NCBI GenBank assembly: GCA_012845835.1 | Contig: JABAKD010000010.1 | Location: 12,423,973 to 12,487,972 of the forward strand | Direction of reading: 5' to 3' | From: Undaria pinnatifida | Taxonomy: Eukaryota; Sar; Phaeophyceae; Laminariales; Alariaceae | DNA length: 64,000 bases | Part shown: positions 56,289 through 64,000 of the stretch, piece after piece | Position numbering within the stretch: position 1 is the stretch's first letter | Layout of the letters: the number at the start of each line of letters is the position of its first letter | Made by a program: the position numbers and the translations under genes | Notes under the pieces: generated by a model | The model's database searches: none | Told to the model about the DNA's origin: nothing | What the model saw: the letters and a program-made list of their open reading frames with translations, nothing else

Positions 56289-56765
56289 GGCATGTGGATG
56301 GGATGTGATGGGACGGTATGGGACGGAACGGTATGGTATGGTATGGTATGGTATGGTATGGTATGGTATGGTATGGTATGGTATGGTATGGTATGGTATG
56401 GTATGGTATGGTATGGTATGGTATGGTATGGTGTGGTATGGTGTGGTATGGTATGATATGGTATGGTATGGGACGGGATTGGATGGATGAGGGATGGGAT
56501 GGGATGGGATGGGATGGGATGGGATGGGATGGGATGGGATGGGATTGAATGGGATTGGATGGGATTGGATGGGATGGGATGTGATGGCATAGGATGGGAT
56601 GGGATGGAATGGGATGGGATGGGATGGGATGGGGTGGAGTGGGACGGGATAGGATGGGATGGGATGGCATTGGGTGGGATGGGATGAGACGGGATAGGAT
56701 TGGATAGGATAGGGTTGAGTGGGGTGGGATTGGGTGGAGTGCGATATTGGATGACTTGGCAGGCT
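56289..56765. repeat. Pentanucleotide satellite: (GGTAT)n then (GGGAT)n
   Basis: 56331-56470 is nearly pure GGTAT; 56490-56740 is mostly GGGAT with drift. Period-5 arrays are open in several frames (HTIPYHTIPY-like, WDGMGWDGMG-like); none is a gene. Confidence 0.95.
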
Positions 56766-57043
56766 ATGGGGTGACATGGGATATGGATGGAGGGTGGCAA
56801 TGATTAACCGTGTTTCTTGGTCACGGGTATTGCGAACGGCACCCCTTCGTCGCGCGCGACTCGTAAAGCATGGCGCCGCAAGGCCAGCCCCCATCCCCTG
56901 TCACTAAATCATACTGAGCTCCACTTTCGAGCTGGAACCTTTGCAGCGGGTTCGTTCGCAGTGTTTCGGGAAGGGGTTCAGTTTGTTTGTGGATGGTGGA
57001 TACTTGCAGATTTCGTGAGACATCCACCGACGGAAAAGAAACG

Positions 57044-57124
57044 CTACCGCCCCTCCTGCAACCACTGCAAACAAGACCCAACACAAACTCCAAGCAGTTT
57101 GTCCGCAAAAACGTGGGTGTAAAC
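57044..57124 (-). CDS. Possible terminal exon of the ferredoxin-type gene
   Basis: After acceptor CAACCCTTTTAG a phase-0 frame reads VYTHVFADKLLGVCVGSCLQ and six more residues to a TAG. It would close the protein started upstream. Another frame in the same place is open for over 100 codons, so the choice is uncertain. Confidence 0.35.
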   Translation of the reverse strand, partial: VYTHVFADKLLGVCVGSCLQWLQEGR

Positions 57125-57182
57125 CTAAAAGGGTTGAGAGTACGTTCACGCGAAACGACCAACGAGGCTCGAGGCAGGAATT

Positions 57183-57232
57183 GATCGATTGATCAATCTA
57201 CTGGTCGATCGATCGGTCGATTGATCAATTTG
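57183..57232. repeat. GATCGATT/GATCAATC palindromic cluster
   Basis: Interleaved GATC, TTGATCAA and GATCGATC motifs; self-complementary over about 45 bp. Confidence 0.6.
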
Positions 57233-57439
57233 CGGAGTCGTGTATGTACGACTCGGCCTCTAGCTTTGACAATACGTTTAAAATATTGCTCTAAATCCTA
57301 CTGCTAACCCTAGCCCCGACACCCTGCGGGAGTTCTCAGATTGAAGCCGTAACGAGGAAATTGTGAGCACTATTAACCACCTGATCAAAGCTGGGCCAAG
57401 TCGTACACCTGGTGGACACTACTGAATCTGCGCGCCTGC

Positions 57440-57548
57440 ACGTACCCACGGAGCCACGCACCCACCCGCCTACTCGCCCACCCACCCACTCATGTCCCAC
57501 CTATTCACCCGCCCACCCACTCGCCCACCCACCCACCCATCCACCCAC
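57440..57548. repeat. (CCCA)n / (CCACC)n microsatellite at the start of an intron
   Basis: CCACCCACCCACTCGCCCAC repeats up to the donor at 57548 of the neighbouring exon (minus strand GTGGGTGG...). Confidence 0.85.
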
Positions 57549-57731
57549 CTGAACAAGAGTAATGCTTTTCGCTCCTTCAGGCACCTTGAACAGGCACGCC
57601 CTGACCAAGTTATCTTCAATTCCCTGTTCCCGCCACAAGAAGAGCGCGTGCGAGGGTAGGCTGAGTTTTGTAGGCGGTGGGGCCGGAGGAACGTGCACAG
57701 CATTTAGCACGGCACATCGTTGACAAACAAG
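57549..57731 (-). CDS. Ferredoxin-type [2Fe-2S] protein, exon with the fourth cysteine
   Basis: 61 codons in phase 0 between acceptor GCGTTCTAG and donor CAG|GTGGGT. It starts LVCQRCAVLNAVHVPPAPPP, continues with SLPSHALFLWREQG, and ends EDNLVRACLFKVPEGAKSIT plus LVQ. The LVRAC...VP.G...L end is the usual last-cysteine block of plant-type [2Fe-2S] ferredoxin domains (L.RAC...VP.G...). With the previous exon the four cluster cysteines are complete: C-x4-C-x2-C then this C. The gap before the last Cys is about 53 residues, longer than the usual ~29 or less, and contains an extra CQRC. That loop is the unusual part. Such domains pass electrons; no partner is encoded nearby. Confidence 0.65.
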
Positions 57732-58111
57732 CTAGAACGCGATTAATAGAACCGTCGTTGTGATGAACATTAAACACGTCCACAGCGACTCCAACAAAAA
57801 CATATCCCCGGGTTCAACGGCTGACCCGCTTCCCTTCCCCGCCCACGGCCGCACAACACCAAATTGATTGATCACAGTCCACGAAACAACCACAACCACA
57901 ACAACACATATTTGTCTCGCGGCTCTGGCTGTCCCGAGAACCGGTGGTTCAAAAGTCAACGACCGTCTTCATTGACCATGATTCGAGAGCCAGATCGACA
58001 ACCAATGGCAGTGGATATCGGGGGGCTACAACGCCCCGTGAAGAGATAGCACCACCAATACTGCTGTTTGAAAGACGTATATATGGGTGGGTGCGGTGCG
58101 GTCTTCCTCAC

Positions 58112-58205
58112 AAGTTCCATGGCTTCCACGACCTCCACCTCGCAGTTATAGCAGCCCCCATCGCGGCAGAAGGGGTTTTTATTGTCCTCCACCATTCCTG
58201 AACAC
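58112..58205 (-). CDS. Ferredoxin-type [2Fe-2S] protein, exon with the C-x4-C-x2-C cluster motif
   Basis: 94 nt between acceptor CTTGTGGCAG and donor CTT|GTGAGG. Encodes CSGMVEDNKNPFCRDGGCYN then CEVEVVEAMEL. FCRDGGCYNCEVEV is the classic [2Fe-2S] ferredoxin loop (C-x4-C-x2-C followed by a beta strand, as in C..G.C..C.V.V). It takes one base to finish the Arg codon begun in the previous exon and exits in phase 0, matching the next exon. Intron to the next exon is 380 nt. Confidence 0.68.
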
Positions 58206-58529
58206 CTGCCACAAGTCATGCCAGTGGTTGATGGGTTGGCCCAGCTTCGACAAAATAGTTGATAGCCTATACTAACTCTTTAGTACGCCTTCATTCCGAG
58301 AAATTTCGCAGGCGGTCGGGGTTGGGATTTAAAGTCAAATTCAACCATTCTGGCGATGGTGGGCCAAGGTCTATACAGCCCTCAGTCGTACAGAGAGGTA
58401 TTAATAGTGGCTATAGGAGCGAATGCACAAACTGGCATGCACTTCGTATGTAAATATCAATCCCCGAGCAGAGAAAAAAACTCATGTTGGAAGAAAACCA
58501 AAAGCTAGTTAGCGTCCAATAACACGAGT

Positions 58530-58780
58530 CAGCCATGCTACGAGTACGGCAGAGGGGGGTACTTTCGGGCGCCCAAACAATTTTTACTGATGGGGCTCGC
58601 CAACAGAAGAGCTAGCATGCCCAATGCCTTTGGAAATCCCGCCTGTGTTTTACGTGGGACATGGTATCGTCCATTGAGTTGAGATTGCAATTTCTCAAAT
58701 TCAGTTTTTAGGTGAATTATATAGCTCCTTCAAGTGAGGAGCTCCAGGAAAATAGGCGTATCCCTACTGTGTATACTCCT
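58530..58780 (-). repeat. Dispersed repeat with TCGTAGCATG end, reverse copy (low confidence)
   Basis: GTCAGCCATGCTACGAGTACGG is a reverse version of the TCGTAGCACGC terminal block, and CTCCTTCAAGTGAGGAGCTC resembles 51333. It lies in the intron between the first two ferredoxin-type exons. Confidence 0.35.
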
Positions 58781-58805
58781 ACCTTACCCCCCCCCGCAAG
58801 CGTAC

Positions 58806-58849
58806 CTTTGGGCCACGTCCAGCGCCACCTCTCCCGGCTTACACACAAC
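58806..58849 (-). CDS. Ferredoxin-type [2Fe-2S] protein, short upstream exon
   Basis: 44 nt after acceptor TGTGCGCAG, ending CAAAG|GTACGC in phase 2. Encodes VVCKPGEVALDVAQ plus the start of Arg. In ferredoxins, a short strand then G.....LD(A/V)A(E/Q) helix comes just before the cluster loop, which is what this gives: PGEVALDVAQR-CSGMVEDNKNPFC. Earlier exons (start, any transit peptide) should lie to the right; I could not find them with confidence. Confidence 0.6.
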
Positions 58850-59326
58850 CTGCGCACAACCACGCACAGACAGCACAGACACGGCGGAACCGTGGTGAAT
58901 ATCCAGGCGTCCATGCATCCGTGATCACGCGACTACTATGTCGTCTCCCAGTTTTTTTGTTTTTTATCAGTTGTTACATGTCTGGCATTTATTGTTGCAC
59001 CTTGCTACTTCAGTTCGCGACTCTTGTCACAAGAATAAGCATTGTGCTCGCACGCGATGCAAGTACATATCGAGGCAAATTTATCAAAGTTCGCGAGACG
59101 GCGCCGAACACATTGATTGCGCCCGCACGGGTAAGTAAGACATTTTTGTATTATATACCAGGCGGTTCGCTCCGGGGGCGGCATTCGTCACCCGCTAAGC
59201 TCGCTAGGGCAGGAAAAATAGAACAAACAAGTGTGACGCGGACAGAGTGTCCATGGTTGATTGTAGGTGCAAACTCGCGACTTGCAAATGCCAAGAGCCC
59301 CGCCCTCATGCCCCCCCCGCCGCAGA

Positions 59327-59810
59327 CGCCACCCTCATCAGTTCTCTGGCCTCTCACACTACTCTACGCTCTTTATTGCCGACGGGAAAACGTGCATTTG
59401 CCAATGAAAAAACAGTTCAATAACAACACACATACATCAACAGCGTGAAACATGTAGTTGAAGTGTCATCAAAGAGACGGTTGTTTTTGGTATCGTCAGT
59501 CACACGGATTTCCATACTAAAACTATTATATGACGTGTAGACGGCGGTCCGTAACAGGGCTGAGTGTCAGTGGTACTTGGAAACATAACTAGGTGCTGGT
59601 AGCTTTATATCCCCGACGAACGAAAAATGTCGACGTAGTACTATACGTATGGTCGAGGGTGGGACAACAACAAAAAAGGTCAAAAAGCTTAAGAGGAAAA
59701 AAAGCAAAAAAAAAAGCACTCCATAGATCGATCCTAAAGCATAATTTCCCGTCGGCAATAAAGAGCTGAGAGTAGTTTGAGAGGCCAGAGAACTGCCGAG
59801 GGTGGCCTCC
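59327..59810. repeat. ~65-bp imperfect inverted repeat, arms 59327-59390 and 59745-59810
   Basis: The plus-strand arm and the reverse complement of the other share CAGTTCTCTGGCCTCTCA, AACTACTC-like text and CTCTTTATTGCCGACGGGAA. Both read in frame as ATL.SSLAS.TTL.SLLPTG. This may be two copies of an old exon or of a repeat, facing each other. Confidence 0.6.
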
Positions 59811-59899
59811 GAAGGCATCGAGATCACGGTAGGTAAGTCTATACCAGGTATCATACCGTACCCTACTATTATCAGTCTATGTTCACACGTATCATATGC

Positions 59900-61395
59900 C
59901 TACGTAAATTTGCACTTTTTTGTTTTGGCATGCCGTTCTCCGGCGGCCGATGTTTGTTTCTCGCATATTCGGCTGCGGGGCAAGCAAAGGGGCCGTGGGT
60001 ACAATAATAAACATTTCTGGATCCCGGACAAGCTCCGCGGCGGTGGTCTGAGCATTAAAACTTGCTGAACTGGCTCTTTCTGGCAAGGGGTTGTGTTCCG
60101 CGTCGCTGAGCCGACCAGATAAATAGAAAACCACACATTTTTTTGGTTATTTTTTGTTGTTGTTATTTTGGAAAAAAGGCCGTTACGTTCTCACATTATA
60201 TTCTTCGATCCGCTCTCCCGCCCGGTGTGCGGCATAATTTTCCAATATGTTTTACTCTCTCTGCTGTCTGCTACGACGCAGCTACATACAGCCGGCAGCA
60301 GCAGCACATCTCTCGAACATCATACGTATCTGTTGCATCCAGCCCTGTGTGATTTCTGTTGTACACGTCGCACTGAACATGTAACATACTTCGCCTGACA
60401 AGACTTCCTCCTTCCGCCCGTCTACCTGGGAGATTGACACCTAGGTACTATTTCTCGCGTTGTTGTTGTGCTCCCCGCATCTGGGAGGTAGTCGCACCGG
60501 GCAAGACCCACAGAACAAGACCCATACTGCTGCCTGCCTCGGTTCGCCGAGCCGCGCAGAGCCCAACGAGACCCATATGTTTATGTATCTTCTCGCTCTG
60601 TTAGCTGTGCTACTGCATCGGTCGCTCCGGTGGCGTATCAGGTTATCCTCGAGCCTGGTATAGATCAGTTTCGCGAGTTCGAGCCCCGCCGAGTGCATAC
60701 TCGTATAAATTCTTTGGGACTTTTCTTGTGCACAAATTTACTTGCGGAAAGCGCTAGAGCGTGAGTTTGCAACACTCGATGAAAAATCGACGAGCAGTGG
60801 GATTCCTAAACCCTATGCCCGATAGAAATTGAAGGCGAGAACCGGGGGGGAGAAGGGACGACACCTGTGACCACGGTTTGTTTAGAAGCTGGAAAGTAGA
60901 AGTGTGAGAAAAAATAAATCACACATGGCCCTCCAGGCTCAGTACTTGTGGCAGTCACGGTGCAACAGCAGCCGTGCTGCGAGCTCTCTTCTTTGTGATA
61001 GCCACAGACGGTGCTTTTGAGGGCAGCATGTGTATTTTTGTGCACTTACGTTTTCACCAGTTATGTGTCCGTGGAGTGTGTGCGGTCACGAAATCAACAT
61101 ACAGCAGCAGCACAGCAGCAGCACAACGAACGCCAGCCGTGTTTTACGCTCTTGCCTTTGTGCCAGTAGTCACGGTGTATGTGTCTGGTTCACAGCAGAA
61201 GATCGAATCACGACGACAATTTCACGTCCAATGCAACAACCACACACACATCGCCGGACTTCATACCAGGTATACAAAGCACGCAGCAGTAGCAAAACCT
61301 GTAGCTCTACAAAAAATTGAAACGCCTACGTTTCCCCTTTTGAACTTGCGACGCCCCCGGGGTATTAAGTCAACCCCATCCCCAAGCGGAACCTA
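59900..61395 (+). repeat. Tandem duplication unit A (carries the SINE)
   Basis: Shares with unit B: GTTCTCCGGCGGCCGA, GGATCCCGG.C.AGCTCCG, GCTACGA(C/T)GCAGCTA, CTACCTGGGAGATTG, CATCTGGGAGGTAGTCGCAC, CACACATGGCCCTCC and CAGACGGTGCTTTTG. A minus-strand frame (AELVRDPEM / TELGRDPDM region) is open in both units, with mostly similar residues. Confidence 0.85.
60620..60917 (+). mobile_element. SINE copy 5, full length, absent from the paralogous unit
   Basis: Head GGTCGCTCCGGTGGCGTATC, box B GTTCGAGCC, common body and A-rich tail ending AAAATAAA. It splits GCTACTGCATC from TCACACATGG. Unit B has the uninterrupted GCTGCATCACACATGG. ATC occurs at both edges (60617-60619 and 60918-60920), a minimal target duplication. 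Confidence 0.9.
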
Positions 61396-63230
61396 TATGT
61401 CTACGTAAGTATGCATTAATTAATGGCAAGCTGTTCTCCGGCGGCCGAGTTTTTGTTCTCGCACTGCGGGACAAGCGGGGCCTTCGGTACATTTCGAAGC
61501 ATGTCGGGATCCCGGCCGAGCTCCGTAGCGGTGCTCTGAGCATTCAACGTCGCTGAGCTGGCTCTGTTTTTCAAGGGGTTGCGTTCCGCCTCGCTGAGCC
61601 CAGTAGGTGTGAATGGGAAACCCACAATTTGTTTGTTGCTCTTTTTCAATAGCCCGCTCCGCTCTCAACTTGTTTTGCCCGCTCCAATCTTTCGCCCGCT
61701 GCACGACATCAGCCCAATTGTTTTTACCCCTTCTGCTGCTACGATGCAGCTATATACAGCCAGAATCAGCAACAACAGCAGCAGCACATGTGTCGGGCAT
61801 CTTACGTATGAATCTGTTGCAGCTAGCCCTGTGACTTATGTTGCACACCTCGCACTGAACATGTAACATACCTTGCCTGCGACAGAACGGCCTCCCTCCG
61901 CCAGTCTACCTGGGAGATTGGCACCTAGCTACTATTTATCGAGTTGATATGCTCCCCGCGCCGCATCTGGGAGGTAGTCGCACCGAGCAAGACCCACAGA
62001 GCTAGGCCTATACTGCCGCCTGCCTCGTTCCTCCAAGCCACGTACGGCCTATAGGAACCCATATGTCACTCGTGAGGAAAGTAGATTAAAAGTGTCGATC
62101 GACAGACGCTACTACGAGTAGGACGTTCTACCGCATGCTCGAGTTCTACCACACCCCCCACACTAACGTCGGACTATCTCAGGAATCCCGATGAGCTTCT
62201 GCCAACTTTACCTCCGACTCCATTTCTGTATTGGACACAGCATGCAATGATCGCATTGGTTTCATCGTTCTATCTGCGTGCTTTTTAAGTGTGTGAGTTT
62301 TGCAAGTTTTTGAAACGTGAGAAGCTTTCTTTCGATTTTGAGATGAAAGTGAGAATCGAGCCCTCCGCTTCACTTTTCAAATCTCACGGCCTGCCTGCGA
62401 CGCCATTGTGAGGAAAGCAGACTAAAAATGTTGATCGACAGAAGCTACTAATAGTAGGCTCTTCTACACTCGAGTTTCACCACGTGTTTTTCTCGCTCTG
62501 CTGCTGCTATGGTGTTGCTGCATCACACATGGCCCTCCTCGACGCCATTGTGAGGAAAGCAGACTAAAAATGTTGATCGACAGAAGCTACTAAGAGTAGG
62601 CTCTTCTATACTTGAGTTTCACCACGTGTTTTTTCTCGCTCTGCTGCTCCTGTGGTGTTGCTGCATCACACATGGCCCTCCTGGCTCAGTACTCGTGGCA
62701 GTCACCGTACAACAGCAGCCGCGCTGTGAGCTCTCTCTTCTGTGACATCCACACAGACGGTGCTTTTGTGTGTATGTGTACGTTACTGCGCGTATGTATG
62801 TACTAGGTGATATGTGTGCGTGGCGTGTGTGCTGTCACAAAATCAGTACTTGTACGTATAGTCTACAGGAGCAGCACAGGAGCACCAGTAAATTGCAGGA
62901 GCCGTGTTTCAAGCTCTTGCGTTTGTGCCAGTAGTCACGGTGTATGTGTGTGGTTGGTGCACAGTAGGAGATCGAGCCACCACCACAACAGTTTCACGTC
63001 CAATGCAACAATCAAGCACACATTGTCGGACCTCCTTCCAGGTACACGAAGCATACAGCAGTAGCAAAAGCAGTAGCTCATTGTTGGTCACGATTCCTGA
63101 CACAATTTGTGTTCGTTAGGAACGGCCCTCATACATATGATTGGAAAGGTTGTGTGTTCCCCTTTTCCACTTGCGACGCCGTCGGGATATTTAGTTCATC
63201 CCGTGCCGAAGGGAACCTTGTACCTAAATA
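61396..63230 (+). repeat. Tandem duplication unit B
   Basis: Paralogue of 59900-61395 without the SINE. It is enlarged around 62.07-62.68 kb by repeats of a GTGAGGAAAGCAGACTAAAA block. Confidence 0.85.
62398..62680 (+). repeat. 141-bp tandem duplication inside unit B
   Basis: Two nearly identical copies (CGACGCCATTGTGAGGAAAG ... ACACATGGCCCTCCT); a diverged third lies at about 62073-62160. Confidence 0.92.
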
Positions 63231-63634
63231 TAAAATATACAAGGTTGCCCTCCGGGAAGTGCCTAGGGGAGTGGCGTAAGGACACATTGTTATCACTACC
63301 GGACGTAATGGCCATTTTTGTTGGAACATACGAAAAAATCTTGCCCGGAAAAATATTGAATTTACATTTTACCCGCACAGTACTTCTTGGGTGTACTCAA
63401 TATAGCAGTACTTTTAGCACTTTTTGGGTACTCGATATAGACGTGCCCATGACCGATCTGTTGTTGAGAAAATACACACAACATCAACCACTTGACAACA
63501 CACAAAGCTTTTACCAGGTGCACCGCCGTATGATATGTATGGTTTCGAGAAGAACGTCACACTTCGAACTCCAGCTTAGGGACCGCCAGAAAGCGAGAAG
63601 GGGCACGTGTGGCGTGGGATGCGGCACGTATTGA
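63107..63634 (+). CDS. Unrecognised 175-codon open frame
   Basis: It has no certain start (internal ATG at IHMIGKVV). It reads SPFPLATPSGYLVHPVPKGT, then PDVMAIFVGTYEKILPGKI and VLDIDVPMTDLLLRKYTQHQ. The first part overlaps the end of duplication unit B, whose paralogue in unit A is not open over the same length. No domain is recognised; chance is possible. Confidence 0.25.
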   Translation: MCSLGTALIHMIGKVVCSPFPLATPSGYLVHPVPKGTLYLNIKYTRLPSGKCLGEWRKDTLLSLPDVMAIFVGTYEKILPGKILNLHFTRTVLLGCTQYSSTFSTFWVLDIDVPMTDLLLRKYTQHQPLDNTQSFYQVHRRMICMVSRRTSHFELQLRDRQKARRGTCGVGCGTY

Positions 63635-64000
63635 GAACGAGGGAGCAAAAGGACAAAAACACGTGACATGCTATGACAAAATCAACTCGCCGCCGTAAAG
63701 AGAGGGTACGGCACGCGCACGCACATGGTCCTACCTGTAGCGTTTTGCTCTCCGCATGTTGACTGCTGCCTGTCATCTGCGATCTTCCCAAAAACCACAG
63801 AAAAAAATATTGGTTAAAGAACTGCCTACGTGGACGTAAATGTACAAGGATGAGTTGGTATCTAAATCATCACTACTACAAAGGACCTTATGTTTCCGCA
63901 TCGATGGACACGCGCACCGAGAGCGGCAGCACAGCAGAAACGTGTGGTGTGGTGGGGTGACAAATTATGACAGGCTCCGACACAAGTAACTCGCCGCAGC
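63635..64000. other. No recognised feature
   Basis: Mixed sequence to the end of the window. Confidence 0.4.

Noticed and set aside
56241..56894. 217-codon minus-strand protein (HTIPYHTIPY type)
   Set aside because: Pure artefact of the pentanucleotide satellite, which is open in several frames.

Overview
The window is eukaryotic nuclear DNA. GT-AG introns split conserved protein domains, and SINE, LINE, Ty3/gypsy and MITE-like elements are dense. There are no bacterial operons. Two split genes can be supported, both on the minus strand. The mix (TUP1-type corepressor, long TE-filled introns, abundant CAG/CTG and TACCTGGTA-like motifs, moderate GC) would suit a macroalga or other stramenopile, with a brown alga as my best guess, but nothing here proves the lineage.

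The left half (1 to about 31.6 kb) is best explained as one gene: the 5' part of a TUP1-like corepressor, minus strand. Exon 1 is at 31580-31482, exon 2 at 30921-30767, exon 3 at 2953-2905, exon 4 at 2041-1889 and exon 5 at 1434-1070. The last visible intron runs off the left edge and carries a degenerate CCAACGCACG minisatellite. Exons 2 to 4 together rebuild the N-terminal tetramerisation helix in phase. The model implies an intron of about 27.8 kb between exons 2 and 3, which holds most of the repeats described here. The WD40 part would lie left of position 1.

Repeats within or near that intron include SINE copies, a MITE family with TTAGGG-like internal arrays, hAT-like MITEs made of GACCCG repeats, a six-copy dispersed repeat here called S1, a degenerate LINE (20.0-22.3 kb) interrupted by an S1 copy, a 90-bp x 5 tandem array, a roughly 480-bp tandem block and a 29-bp perfect hairpin.

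The right half (31.6-64 kb) is TE-rich flank. It holds a Ty3/gypsy RT-RNase H pseudogene (about 37.2-38.4 kb, +), a Ty3/gypsy integrase fragment with an unusual C-terminal extension (42.2-43.5 kb, -), an unrecognised degenerate coding block (44.9-48.75 kb, -), a LINE 3' fragment (49.2-49.9 kb, -), a MITE with 21-bp perfect inverted repeats, and an insertion visible against its own empty paralogue at 50.97-51.22 kb. The second split gene (58849 to about 57044, -) encodes a [2Fe-2S] ferredoxin-type domain with a long insert before the last cysteine. At the right end, a 1.5-1.8 kb tandem duplication (59.9-63.2 kb) has a SINE in only one unit.

Most long open frames in the window are shadows of low-complexity DNA or of repeats.
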